Source: an uncultured Alphaproteobacteria bacterium (GTDB taxonomy: Bacteria; Pseudomonadota; Alphaproteobacteria; HIMB59). From it: 56,903 nucleotides of DNA. A program made the translations under genes and the position numbers. The notes under the pieces were generated by a model. The model was not told where the DNA came from, made no database searches, and saw nothing but the letters and a program-made list of their open reading frames with translations. The stretch covers positions 85,530-142,432 of the forward strand of contig CACLVL010000001.1 of assembly GCA_902610415.1 (NCBI GenBank). Reading direction: 5' to 3'. This document shows positions 17,306 to 26,793 of this stretch, piece by piece; position 1 is the first letter of the stretch, and each line of letters opens with the position of its first letter.

Positions 17306-18643
17306 TTAATAATAAGTATTATTTAGCAATGATAGTATATTTTTTTTTTCCTTGAATTCTTCAATTAACAAATCTGCAGGACTTTTTTTTTGTTCAATAA
17401 TACTATTTAATTTTTCTAAATGAATACTTTCATCTCTACCATCAGAATTAAGATACCCTCTTTTTTCTAATCCTTTTTTTGACAAACTTAATAGTTTTTT
17501 ACCATGCTCATATAAGGGTGAATTCATAAAGTTACTGTTTAACCCCTCAGATGGAACATCCTGATACAAATTTAATATGTCATTTTCTTGCCAAGTGCTT
17601 GTTTCCTTCCATAAGGAGTCAAGATTTTCATCATCATAGAGTATGCCAATCCAAAAAGCTGGCAATGCACAAATCATTTCCCATTTTCCTGCATCTGCTC
17701 CTCTAAGTTCGATATAAGACTTTAATCTGACTTCAGTAAAAATTGTGGATAAGTGATTTATCCAATCTTGTATTGTTAAATTATATCCAGAAATTTCTTT
17801 ATTTGAGACACTTTTATTAAGTATTTCATCAAATGTGTAATCTGTAGTATCAAAATATTTTCCATTTATTTTTAAAAAATAGTTTTTAACTTTTAGAGCG
17901 AAATCAACATATTCTTCAAGTGTAAAATTTTTATTTAAAAATGACTTTTTTATTCCACACCTTTGATTATCTGTGTCTTGCCAAGTGAAAATTCTATTAC
18001 TGACTAAATCATTATGTTTTGACTCACGAAAAGGAGAATTACAAAATATACCCATCACAATTGGTTGGATCCTATTAGCAAGAACAAATTTTTTAATTAA
18101 ATCATTTTCATTAAAATAATCCAAATTAGCTTGAACTGTGCAGGTTCTTGTCATCATATCTAAACCTCTAGAACCAACTTTTGGCATGTATTCTCTCATG
18201 ATTTTATATCGTTCTTTTGGGATAAAAGATAAATCCTCTAATTTACTTATTGGATCAAAGCCGAGACCTAAAATGCATAATTTATTTAACTCAGCATATT
18301 CCTCTAGTTCTCTTAAGTGCTCGTAGGACTCGGTACATGTTTGATGAACATTTTTTAATATTTTCCCAGATAATTCTAATTGACAACCTGGTTCTAAAGT
18401 TATGCTAGCACCATTTTTAGATAAAGATATTAGTTGATTAAAGCTATTATATTCATTTTTCTGCCAGCCTTTTGATAAGAAAAATTTAAATAAATTTTGA
18501 ACACTCACCTCACCATCAAATTCAAGTCTTTTATTATCTTTACTATAAAAAATAAATTTTTCGTGCTCTGTTCCTATCCCTTTATATTCAGGGTCGGTAA
18601 AACTGGAATGAAAATAATTTATAAGATCTTTTTTTTGTAACAA
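17306..18643 (-). CDS. gshA: Glutamate-cysteine ligase, GCS2 (plant/alphaproteobacterial) type
   Basis: A 445-residue gamma-glutamylcysteine synthetase, the first and rate-limiting step of glutathione synthesis. IGTEHEKFIF near residue 22 is the conserved N-terminal motif. DMMTRTCTVQANLDY matches the diagnostic MMxRTCTxQxNxDY signature, and YIELRGADAG is another conserved element. The start is a TTG at 18643 that directly abuts the stop of the upstream transglycosylase gene; no upstream alternative exists in frame after that stop. It is followed by gshB. Confidence 0.93.
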   Translation of the reverse strand: MLQKKDLINYFHSSFTDPEYKGIGTEHEKFIFYSKDNKRLEFDGEVSVQNLFKFFLSKGWQKNEYNSFNQLISLSKNGASITLEPGCQLELSGKILKNVHQTCTESYEHLRELEEYAELNKLCILGLGFDPISKLEDLSFIPKERYKIMREYMPKVGSRGLDMMTRTCTVQANLDYFNENDLIKKFVLANRIQPIVMGIFCNSPFRESKHNDLVSNRIFTWQDTDNQRCGIKKSFLNKNFTLEEYVDFALKVKNYFLKINGKYFDTTDYTFDEILNKSVSNKEISGYNLTIQDWINHLSTIFTEVRLKSYIELRGADAGKWEMICALPAFWIGILYDDENLDSLWKETSTWQENDILNLYQDVPSEGLNSNFMNSPLYEHGKKLLSLSKKGLEKRGYLNSDGRDESIHLEKLNSIIEQKKSPADLLIEEFKEKKNILSLLNNTYY

Positions 18644-19228
18644 TTAAAACACACTATTTTTATGGAAATTACATTTTGTTATTTGCTTTGAGTATTCTTT
18701 TGCCTGTCGCTCTACTTTTTTGGCTACATCAAGTAACCATTTTTTTTTATTATAGGATTGTTTCTGAAATCCTCCTTTGCCCTCATGATAGGCGAGATAA
18801 TGATTGTAGACATCAGTTTTATAAATTTTTAATAATCGGTAACTTCCATCAACATACCATCCAATGAAATCACTGGCATCTTTAAAGTTTTTTCTGTCAG
18901 CATTATAGTTTTTTGTAGAAACTTTATATTCTTCCCATGTCCCATCTAAAGCTTGGCTATAACCATAGGCACTTGAAGGTCGTAAACCTGGTATAAAACC
19001 TAATATCTTTTTTCTTGGAGGTCTTGCTGTTCTTTCAAAAGAAGACTCTTGTTTGATAAAACTTAATTGTAAACTAACAGGCACTCCCCATTTTTCTTTT
19101 GTTTTTTCTGCATACGATTTCCACTTAGGATTAGTTTTAAAAATATCGCATATATTTGATGTATTAAAAGATCGATCTGTTGTGATACATCCCGATAATA
19201 ACAGAGAAAGGATAATTAAATATTTCAC
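18644..19228 (-). CDS. Lipoprotein with SLT-like lytic transglycosylase domain
   Basis: A 194-residue putative outer-membrane lipoprotein. The signal peptide ends in the lipobox LLSGC, with C14 as the lipidated residue. The SLT-like fold is indicated by LSFIKQESSF with the probable catalytic glutamate E61, then SSAYGYSQALDGTWEEY and YLAYHEGKGGF. This matches small lytic transglycosylases that cleave peptidoglycan. It shares one base with the 3' end of the aminopeptidase gene and abuts gshA, so it sits inside the pepA-LT-gshA-gshB run; the functional link is not obvious. Confidence 0.82.
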   Translation of the reverse strand: MKYLIILSLLLSGCITTDRSFNTSNICDIFKTNPKWKSYAEKTKEKWGVPVSLQLSFIKQESSFERTARPPRKKILGFIPGLRPSSAYGYSQALDGTWEEYKVSTKNYNADRKNFKDASDFIGWYVDGSYRLLKIYKTDVYNHYLAYHEGKGGFQKQSYNKKKWLLDVAKKVERQAKEYSKQITKCNFHKNSVF

Positions 19229-20580
19229 TAATTAAAATTTTTCCTTATGAAGTCAATCATTATTTCCAATCCCTGTAATGCTGCACCATTAGATCCTAAT
19301 ATTGAGCCTTGAGACCAGGCATAGGTATCAAAATGTAGCCAGGGTATGTCAGATGTATTCAAAAATTCTTTTAAAAAAAGTGCTGCTGTGATAGATCCAG
19401 CCATACCATCCAAAGAAGCATTACTTAATTCTGCAACCTGCGATTTAATCTTTTTTAGATAGGGTTGGTATAAGGGTAATCTCCAACATCTTAGTTTTTC
19501 TTTATTTAAATTATCAATTTTTTTTGCAATTAATTCATTGTTACAAAAATAAGCTGGTAAATCCTCACCTAAAGCAACTCTAGCTGCACCAGTAAGTGTT
19601 GCAAAATCAATAATCATGCTCGGATTATAAGACATCGCTTTTTCAATGGCATCTGCCAATAAAAGTCTTCCCTCGGCATCAGTGTGTGTAATTTCAACTG
19701 ACTTCCCTGATACTGATTTGTAGACATCACCTGGTCTCATTGATGAAGAGGATACTGAATTCTCAGCTAAAGGAGCAATTAAAACTATTTTAGTTTTTTT
19801 TAGCAAGTAATTTGCCAATAAAAATAATGATATTGCAATCGCAGAACCACCCATATCTTTTTTCATGTTTCTCATAGAGTTTCCTGGTTTTATATTTACA
19901 CCACCAGTGTCAAATGTGACTCCCTTACCAATAATGACGAGAGGCTTATCTTTTTGAAAAATTTTTTTATTTGTTATTTCTATTACTTTTGGTTTAACAG
20001 ATGAAGATTTACCAACAGCATAAGTAAGAGGAAATTGTATACCAATATCTTTCTCGGAATATTCAACAAAATTAAATTTTTTAAACATCTGATTATTTTT
20101 TATTTTTGTGTAATAAGATAATGGATTTAATTTGTTCGCAGGGCTGTTGATTAAATCTCTAGAAAAATTAATAGACTGTGTGTAAAAAATAAGAAATTCT
20201 AATTCTTTTTGGTCTTTGATATACAATAAATTTTTTTTAGGTTTTGACTGAAAATTATAATTTCCCCATGCCCAAGCTTTGTGTATCTCTGATTCTTTTG
20301 ATTTAGCAAATTTTGCAAAGATGTAGTAGTTACCGTTATTTAATGATGAAAAAGAACTGACCCCCTCAAGATTTTGATCTACCCCCTCTCCTATGAGAAC
20401 CTCTTTTAGCCTTCCATCTTCATAAGGAACTTTAAGAATTTTTCCAGATTCTGCCTTGAAATTATTAGATAAAGACCAATTTTTAATAAATGAGGATTGT
20501 TTTAAAAGCCATCCATCAAATTTGATTTGTGAAATGATAGATATTTTTGTAGAACACTCAGTATTGTCATTGGTAAACAT
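19228..20580 (-). CDS. pepA: M17 family leucyl aminopeptidase
   Basis: A 450-residue cytosolic metallo-aminopeptidase of family M17. The two-metal site motifs are GKGVTFDTGGVNIKPG, MKKDMGGSA and TDAEGRLLLADA. The residue before TDAEGR is histidine where most relatives have asparagine. The N-terminal domain is divergent, as in the group often annotated simply as leucyl aminopeptidase family protein. It is first in a four-gene minus-strand run ending with gshB, and diverges from htpG across only 27 bp. A role in peptide turnover, perhaps of Cys-Gly, is inference. Confidence 0.9.
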   Translation of the reverse strand: MFTNDNTECSTKISIISQIKFDGWLLKQSSFIKNWSLSNNFKAESGKILKVPYEDGRLKEVLIGEGVDQNLEGVSSFSSLNNGNYYIFAKFAKSKESEIHKAWAWGNYNFQSKPKKNLLYIKDQKELEFLIFYTQSINFSRDLINSPANKLNPLSYYTKIKNNQMFKKFNFVEYSEKDIGIQFPLTYAVGKSSSVKPKVIEITNKKIFQKDKPLVIIGKGVTFDTGGVNIKPGNSMRNMKKDMGGSAIAISLFLLANYLLKKTKIVLIAPLAENSVSSSSMRPGDVYKSVSGKSVEITHTDAEGRLLLADAIEKAMSYNPSMIIDFATLTGAARVALGEDLPAYFCNNELIAKKIDNLNKEKLRCWRLPLYQPYLKKIKSQVAELSNASLDGMAGSITAALFLKEFLNTSDIPWLHFDTYAWSQGSILGSNGAALQGLEIMIDFIRKNFN

Positions 20581-20590
20581 TGCTTATAAT
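20564..20590 (+). promoter_or_regulatory. Possible promoter of htpG
   Basis: TTGTCA at 20564-20569 and a perfect TATAAT at 20585-20590 face htpG with a short 15-base spacer. The -35 lies in the first codons of the divergent peptidase gene. The intergenic gap is only 27 bp, so the htpG promoter must be near here. No sigma-32 consensus is visible. Confidence 0.3.
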
Positions 20591-20607
20591 AAGGATATTA
20601 GAAAAAA

Positions 20608-22470
20608 ATGAATAAACAACAAGCGGAAAAGAAAACAGTAAAATTTGAAACAGAGGTATCAAAACTCTTAGATATAGTAGCTAACTCACTTTATACAGAA
20701 AAAGAAATATTTTTACGTGAATTAGTATCAAATTCATCAGATGCTTGCGAAAAACTCAGATATGTTAGCCAAACCGACTCTAAAGCTGCAAAAACAAATA
20801 AGTTTGAAATTAAGATCCATATAAATGAAAAGAACAATACCATATCTATAAAAGATAATGGGATTGGTATGGACGAAATTGACATGCAATCAAATTTAGG
20901 CACGATTGCGAAATCTGGAACAGATGAATTTATAAAAAAGATGGGAGATAAGAAAGGTGATATAAATCAAATCGGTAAATTTGGTGTTGGTTTTTACTCA
21001 TCATTTATGGTCTCAGATCAGGTAGTAGTCAGATCAAAAAAATATGACTCATCTAATAGTTACCTCTGGACTTCAGATGGTAAGGGTACATTTTCAATTG
21101 AAGAAACAGAATACAATGAAATTGGAACTGAAATTACTTTATCCATCAAGAAGGATGAAAATGAGTTTTTAAGTAAATACAAAATAGAAGAAATAATAAA
21201 AAAATATTCTGATTTTGTTCCTTTTCCCATTTTTGTGACGTCCGAAGATGATAAAAATGAAAAGAAAAAAGATGAAAAACCTGAAGAGCAAGTTAATTCT
21301 GCTGAAGCTATTTGGCTAAAAGAAAAATCAAAAATAAAGAAAGATGACTACAAATCTTTTTATAACCAAGTTTCAAGTTACTATGATGAACCTTTAACAA
21401 CAATTCATTTTAAAGCTGAAGGAGTCGTAAATTACACTGCACTTCTATATTTACCCAAAACACAGCCTCAAGATCTTTATCATCCAGATCGAAAAAACAA
21501 ACTAAAGCTGTACGTAAATAAAGTATTTATTTCTGATAAATTAGATGCATTAATTCCTGCTTGGTTGAGATTTGTACCAGGTGTAGTAGATACTGAGGAT
21601 CTAAGTTTAAATATCTCGAGAGAAATTTTACAAAATAATGCAGTAATTAATAAAATATCTAATGCTATTACAAAAAGAGTTCTAAAAGAAATTCAAGAAT
21701 TAAAGCAAAAAAAACCTGAAGAATTTCATGAATTTTGGAAAAATTTTGGGCCTGTCGTAAAGGAAGGGCTATATGAATTTAATGACTTTCATGATCAAAT
21801 ATTTGAGTTTTCAACATTTCACTGTTCTGAAAAAGAGGAGATGATTACATTAGATCAATACGTAACTGATTTTTCTAATGATAAAAAGAAAATCTATTAC
21901 ATATCAGGTGAAAATAAAGACAACCTTCTTAACAGTCCTCAAATGGAATTATTTAAAAATAAAAAAATAAATGTTCTTTTAATCACAGATCCAGTAGACG
22001 AATTCTGGATGCCAATGAAAATGAAATTCAAAGAATATGAATTTGCATCTATTACTAAAGGTGAAATAGATATAGAAGACAAAAAAGAGCCAAAAAAAGA
22101 AAAAGAAGAGCCTAAAGAAGATAAAGATTTCGTTGGATTTTTAAAAGACAATCTTAAGGATAAAGTTAAAGATGTTAAAATTTCTAAAAGATTAACTACA
22201 AGTGCTTCATGTTTGGTTGCTGATGAGAATGATATGGATATGCATTTAAAAAAATTGATGGCTGCAAATAATCAAAATATATCTAATGAAAAAAGGATTT
22301 TAGAAATAAATATTAATCATGAATTGGTTAATAAGCTAAAATCTTTAGATAAAAACCAAAAAGATAAATTTTGTGAAATTCTTTATGATCATGCAAAACT
22401 GATGGAAGGTGAAAACCTAGACGACCCAAAAAAATATACTAATTTGGTCTCAGAACTTGTATCTCTATGA
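20608..22470 (+). CDS. htpG: Molecular chaperone HtpG (bacterial Hsp90)
   Basis: A 620-residue Hsp90 homologue that remodels client proteins with ATP. The N-terminal GHKL ATPase shows LRELVSNSSDACEKLRY, DNGIGM and a GKFGVGFYSSF lid. The middle domain has LYVNKVFISD and SLNISREILQ. The C-terminal dimerization domain is normal in place. A lysine/glutamate-rich insert follows the N-domain (about residues 215-230) and another near residues 490-510. The start has an AGGAT-like motif 12 bases upstream. It is translationally coupled (ATGA overlap) to a small zinc-finger gene. Confidence 0.97.
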   Translation: MNKQQAEKKTVKFETEVSKLLDIVANSLYTEKEIFLRELVSNSSDACEKLRYVSQTDSKAAKTNKFEIKIHINEKNNTISIKDNGIGMDEIDMQSNLGTIAKSGTDEFIKKMGDKKGDINQIGKFGVGFYSSFMVSDQVVVRSKKYDSSNSYLWTSDGKGTFSIEETEYNEIGTEITLSIKKDENEFLSKYKIEEIIKKYSDFVPFPIFVTSEDDKNEKKKDEKPEEQVNSAEAIWLKEKSKIKKDDYKSFYNQVSSYYDEPLTTIHFKAEGVVNYTALLYLPKTQPQDLYHPDRKNKLKLYVNKVFISDKLDALIPAWLRFVPGVVDTEDLSLNISREILQNNAVINKISNAITKRVLKEIQELKQKKPEEFHEFWKNFGPVVKEGLYEFNDFHDQIFEFSTFHCSEKEEMITLDQYVTDFSNDKKKIYYISGENKDNLLNSPQMELFKNKKINVLLITDPVDEFWMPMKMKFKEYEFASITKGEIDIEDKKEPKKEKEEPKEDKDFVGFLKDNLKDKVKDVKISKRLTTSASCLVADENDMDMHLKKLMAANNQNISNEKRILEININHELVNKLKSLDKNQKDKFCEILYDHAKLMEGENLDDPKKYTNLVSELVSL

Positions 22471-22649
22471 GTGATCAAGTTAATTTAGAAAATTCTCAAG
22501 AAGTAGAGTATGTCTCAAAGACAGTGAATGTAATCATGTGCGATGGTGGTAGTGGCGATCTTGGCCATCCAGCTGTTTATTTTAAGATTGATAAAAAACA
22601 AGAAGTTATTTGTAGCTATTGTAATAAAAAATTTATCAAAAAAGGTTAA
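22467..22649 (+). CDS. Zinc-finger CHCC domain protein (NDUFS6-like)
   Basis: A 60-residue protein with the CHCC zinc-finger pattern: C25, H34, C49 and C52, in MCDGGSGDLGHPAVYF and ICSYCNKKF. This family is widespread in alphaproteobacteria and is related to the mitochondrial complex I subunit NDUFS6. Its ATG overlaps the htpG stop (ATGA), so it is probably translated with htpG. Its 3' end overlaps the convergent LysR gene by four bases. A role in complex I assembly is inference from the mitochondrial homologue. Confidence 0.87.
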   Translation: MSDQVNLENSQEVEYVSKTVNVIMCDGGSGDLGHPAVYFKIDKKQEVICSYCNKKFIKKG

Positions 22650-23533
22650 CTTTTTTTTTCTTTATTAACTTCTCTAACTAAAAAATCTCTTAGAGCCTCA
22701 ATTTTTTTAGAACCTTTTAGTTCAGGGGGATATGTAAAATAAATAATAGTCTTTGGAGTTTCGGCAGTTGGCAAAATGGGGACAAGATTATTATTGGATA
22801 TTCTCATATATTCAGGTAATGCTCCAATACCTGCCCCTCCTCCTATAGCTCTCATAACTCCATACATATTCGAGATAAAGAGTGTTTTAACTTTTATATT
22901 TTTAGGAATTAGGTCCAAAATACAATTTACATCAGGAATAGAGGGTTCAACACTGTCTCCAAAAGCAACAATCTTATGATTTGGTAGTTCACTGACATCC
23001 TTTGGAATTCCAAATTTTTCAATGTATTCTGGGGAAGAATAAATTTTAAATTGAAATTCATAAAGTGGAAACCTAATAAGATCCATTTGGGTAGGTTCTG
23101 TCAGCCTCAAAGCAACATCAGCCTCACCTTGGGCCAAATCAGTATACTTATTTTCAATAATTATTGAGACATCTATATCTGGATATGAATTTGTAAATTT
23201 TTCAATTCTAGGCGCTAACCATGTTGTGCCAAATGCGACTGTCGCAGCTATAGTAAGTGGCCCAGTAGGCTTCTCTTTAGACTCTGTCAATTTAGCTTCA
23301 GTGAGAGCTATCTTACCAAATATATCGTGAGCAGTTTTAAATAAAATTTTTCCTTGTTCAGTTAGTGTAAGTCCTCTAGCATGTCTTTTAAATAGCGAGA
23401 CTTTCAAATCTCTCTCAAGAGCACTTATTTGTCTGCTAATAGAAGAATGACTAATATTCATTTTATGAGCTGCTTCAGATATATTAAGATCTAAAGCAAC
23501 ATTATGAAAAATTTTTAATTTATCCCAATCCAT
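22646..23533 (-). CDS. LysR-family transcriptional regulator
   Basis: A 295-residue LysR-type regulator. The N-terminal winged helix spans about residues 1-60 (LKIFHNVALDLNISEAAHKM then SHSSISRQISALERDL). The effector-binding domain begins near GPLTIAATVAFGTTWLAP. The gene overlaps the 3' end of selO by 14 bp on the same strand, so it is probably co-transcribed with selO, which is unusual since LysR genes normally diverge from their targets. The effector and targets are unknown. Confidence 0.9.
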   Translation of the reverse strand: MDWDKLKIFHNVALDLNISEAAHKMNISHSSISRQISALERDLKVSLFKRHARGLTLTEQGKILFKTAHDIFGKIALTEAKLTESKEKPTGPLTIAATVAFGTTWLAPRIEKFTNSYPDIDVSIIIENKYTDLAQGEADVALRLTEPTQMDLIRFPLYEFQFKIYSSPEYIEKFGIPKDVSELPNHKIVAFGDSVEPSIPDVNCILDLIPKNIKVKTLFISNMYGVMRAIGGGAGIGALPEYMRISNNNLVPILPTAETPKTIIYFTYPPELKGSKKIEALRDFLVREVNKEKKS

Positions 23534-24908
23534 GATTTATATTCACCTGCTTAAATATATTTATACTATCGATTTTCTTATTAAACAATGACCAGTCGTC
23601 ATTATTATCTATATTATGCCAGATTTTTTCTATTTCATCATACAGAAGTGTTTCTTTTGGAATTTGAGTCAAAGACTTAACATCTAAATTATTGAAAATT
23701 TCATGATTTTTAAAAATTGAATCTAAATCATAATTTTTATATTTACGTTTAATTTCAGTTTGAATATTTAATCTTTGTCTTCCTCCTCTAAGGTCGTTGT
23801 ATACCTCTTCGTAAAGATAAGGGCTCTTTAGTAATATTTCATAAACATCATTTAATAATTTTTGATTATGCAATTGCAATTTGCTGGGTTTAAGAGACAA
23901 TCTTTTAAAAAATAATTTTATAACTTCTTTATTATAAAGCTCTATATATTTTTTTAGTTCTTCTATTATTAATTCTTTTTCTATGAAAAGTGTCATGATT
24001 GAAGCTAATTGTTGAACATTCCAAAAAATAGAATCCACTTGATTTGAAAATTTATAAAGACCGGAATGATCAAAGTAAGCTGCTACTTTCTCTGGATCAT
24101 ATTTTTCCATCATACGATAAGGCCCATAGTCAAAACTTTCTCCGGTTATGTTAATGTTATCAGTATTGAGAACGCCGTGGACAAAGCCAAAAATGTTATA
24201 AGAGGCAGCTAATTTTGCACAATTTTGAACTACTAAAGAAAAAAAATTCAATGGTGTATTCTCCGCATCACTAAAGGAAAAGTAATATTTTCCAACTGAT
24301 TTTATTAATTTCTCTAAACTGTGATTATCTTGGTGATATGCGTGATATTGAAAAGTTCCAATCCTGATATGGGAATGAGAAATTCTTACTAAAACACAAG
24401 ATCTCGTTGGGGAGGGTTCATCACCTCGATATAAATCTTCGCCTGTTTCAATTAATGATAGGGATCGAGATGTTTTAAGGCCCATTGCTTCTAAATAAGA
24501 AGAACAAAGCACCTCTCTTACACCTCCTTTTAAAGTTAATCGACCATCGCCACTTCGAGAAAAGACTGTTTTTCCACTGCCTTTAGTTCCTAAGTCAAAC
24601 AGCTTTTTATCTTTGTAAAACTGGGCGATAGTAAACCCCCTACCATCTCCAATTTCAGAATTATAAACTCTAAATTGGTGGCCATGATATTTCATAGCTA
24701 AATTAGAGTTAGATGGTAAGTATTCACTCTCAAATTTTCCAAAAAGATTAACCCAGTCTTTTTTATTAAGTTTTGTAAATTCTTCAAAATTATTATTACG
24801 GAATCTTATCTTATATTCTGGAAAACTTGGGGACTTGGATTTTTTATAGAATTTATCACTTAAAAATTTATATGGCGATAATAATTGAGTCTTTAGTTCT
24901 GATTTCAA
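23520..24908 (-). CDS. selO: SelO/YdiU family protein adenylyltransferase
   Basis: A 462-residue SelO pseudokinase-fold enzyme. The family transfers AMP from ATP to proteins and affects the oxidative stress response. Conserved segments are GDGRGFTIAQF, LGTKGSGKTVFSRSGDGR (nucleotide loop), LKGGVREVLCSSYLEAMG, SRSLSLIETGE, VHGVLNTDNINITGESFDYG (active site) and NVQQLAS. The start is a TTG at 24908. The C-terminus ends without the selenocysteine/cysteine found in eukaryotic forms. It diverges from uvrC over 82 bp. Confidence 0.92.
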   Translation of the reverse strand: MKSELKTQLLSPYKFLSDKFYKKSKSPSFPEYKIRFRNNNFEEFTKLNKKDWVNLFGKFESEYLPSNSNLAMKYHGHQFRVYNSEIGDGRGFTIAQFYKDKKLFDLGTKGSGKTVFSRSGDGRLTLKGGVREVLCSSYLEAMGLKTSRSLSLIETGEDLYRGDEPSPTRSCVLVRISHSHIRIGTFQYHAYHQDNHSLEKLIKSVGKYYFSFSDAENTPLNFFSLVVQNCAKLAASYNIFGFVHGVLNTDNINITGESFDYGPYRMMEKYDPEKVAAYFDHSGLYKFSNQVDSIFWNVQQLASIMTLFIEKELIIEELKKYIELYNKEVIKLFFKRLSLKPSKLQLHNQKLLNDVYEILLKSPYLYEEVYNDLRGGRQRLNIQTEIKRKYKNYDLDSIFKNHEIFNNLDVKSLTQIPKETLLYDEIEKIWHNIDNNDDWSLFNKKIDSINIFKQVNINHGLG

Positions 24909-24990
24909 AGGAATTCTTAATATATTTCTTTTTAAATTAAAAGTATCTATATTTTTCTTATGCTTAATATATTCTGTGTAAAATAGTCAA

Positions 24991-26793
24991 ATGTTCGGAT
25001 TGGAAATATTAAAAAGTAGGCTAAAAGATGCACCTAAAACATCTGGTGTTTACCTTTTTAAAAATAAAAAAGATATTCCAATCTATATTGGTAAAGCTAT
25101 TAATATTAAAAGAAGATTATCTAATTATGGTAATCTTCCAAAATTACCAAGGAGACTACAAAAAATGGTGTCTCAGACGGTAAATATAGATTTCGAACTT
25201 ACTGAGTCAGAGAGAAATGCACTTTTATTAGAAGCTTTACTTATTAAGAAATTTTCTCCTAGATATAACATTCGTTTAAAAGACGATAAAAGTTTCCCCT
25301 TAATTAAAATAACAAATGGGGCTTTTCCAAGACTAACTAGATTCAGGAATGATTTTTCAAATGAGGACAAAGTATTTGGGCCTTTTACATCAGCTTTGAA
25401 AACTGACAAAGTAATAAAGATACTACAAAAATCTTTTAAACTTAGAAGTTGTAATGACTCAGAGTTTAAAAATAGAACTAGACCGTGTTTGCTTTATGAC
25501 CTTAAACAATGTTCTGCGCCATGTGTAAGTAAAGTTGATGAAAATGAGTACAAAAATCAGGTCAGTGATACCATAAAATTTTTTCAAGGTAGTCAGAAAA
25601 AAATATTTAATAAACTAGAGAGACAAATGGTTTATTTTAGTGAAAGTCAAAATTATGAAAAAGCTGCAGAATTAAGAGATAGTATTCAATCATTAAATTA
25701 TATTATTAGAGAAGAAGTAAAAATAAGTACCCAAGAGACTAATTTTGATTATATCCATATTGATAATAAAAAACATTTCTCGATTTATATTGGTTTTATT
25801 AGATATGGAAGATATCTTGGAGGAAATTTAATTTACTATTCTGATAAACTTGAAGAAGACATTGATCCTACTTCGCTAATTATACAATTTTATTTAAAAA
25901 GTTTTAGGCCAAAAAAAATAATTATTTCTAAAAGAATTCAAGGATATAACGAATTAAAATCTATTATGAAAGAAAACTACAAAATAGATGTATCTCTAAA
26001 AAGTAATAGTATTGTAGGTATACAAAAAATATCAAATCTTACCGTTAAACGTAATGATAAAGAGGTAAGTCTTCAAAAACAAAAATATGTTAATAATCAA
26101 GAAATTTTAAACTTACTGAAGATTAAATTTAATATCAAAAATAATGTTGAACGAGTAGAAGCCTATGACAATAGTTTTTTTGGAAATAATTATGCGGTTG
26201 CTTCGTATGTAGTATTTAATGAAGAGGGTTTCAGTATCAAGGACTCAAGAACTTATAAATTTAAAGACTATGATTTAAAAAAATTTGGTGATGCAGACTT
26301 AATGAGAAAAGTATTTAAATCTCGCTTTTCCAAAGATGATAAAATTTTACCTGATATAATAATCATAGATGGTGCGCACCCTTACTTAAAAATATGTCAA
26401 GAAGCTATTAATGAAAGTGGTATAAACGAAGATATTAAATTAATTGGTGTTTCTAAAGGTTTTAAGAGAGATTTCAGGTTCGATAGATATCATTTAATAA
26501 ATGAGAAAAATTTATCTTTAAAAGATAATCCTCAGATAGAGGGATTTATTCAAAAAATGAGAGATCAAGCTCACAAACTATCTAAAAAAAATAGTATGAA
26601 AAGGATGTCTGACTCATTAAAAACAAGTTTTTTAGATGACATAGATGGTATAGGAAAAGTAAAAAAAATGAGAGTTATCAATTTTTTCGGAAGTGTGCAA
26701 AATTTAAAGCGGGCAAATAGAGACGAGTTAACTCAAATAAAAGGTTTAAATTCAAAAAATATAAAGGCTATATTAGATAAAATAAATGGCTAG
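24991..26793 (+). CDS. uvrC: UvrABC excision nuclease subunit C
   Basis: A 600-residue UvrC, which makes the two incisions in nucleotide excision repair. The N-terminal GIY-YIG nuclease is visible as SGVYLFKNKKDIPIYIGKA (about 18-36). A cysteine-containing segment (CLLYDLKQCSAPC), the UVR motif (QNYEKAAELRDSIQSL), the RNase H-like C-terminal nuclease with IIIDGAHPYLK, and the tandem helix-hairpin-helix at the C-terminus are in the usual order. Its 3' end overlaps pgsA by 8 bp. Confidence 0.96.
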   Translation: MFGLEILKSRLKDAPKTSGVYLFKNKKDIPIYIGKAINIKRRLSNYGNLPKLPRRLQKMVSQTVNIDFELTESERNALLLEALLIKKFSPRYNIRLKDDKSFPLIKITNGAFPRLTRFRNDFSNEDKVFGPFTSALKTDKVIKILQKSFKLRSCNDSEFKNRTRPCLLYDLKQCSAPCVSKVDENEYKNQVSDTIKFFQGSQKKIFNKLERQMVYFSESQNYEKAAELRDSIQSLNYIIREEVKISTQETNFDYIHIDNKKHFSIYIGFIRYGRYLGGNLIYYSDKLEEDIDPTSLIIQFYLKSFRPKKIIISKRIQGYNELKSIMKENYKIDVSLKSNSIVGIQKISNLTVKRNDKEVSLQKQKYVNNQEILNLLKIKFNIKNNVERVEAYDNSFFGNNYAVASYVVFNEEGFSIKDSRTYKFKDYDLKKFGDADLMRKVFKSRFSKDDKILPDIIIIDGAHPYLKICQEAINESGINEDIKLIGVSKGFKRDFRFDRYHLINEKNLSLKDNPQIEGFIQKMRDQAHKLSKKNSMKRMSDSLKTSFLDDIDGIGKVKKMRVINFFGSVQNLKRANRDELTQIKGLNSKNIKAILDKING

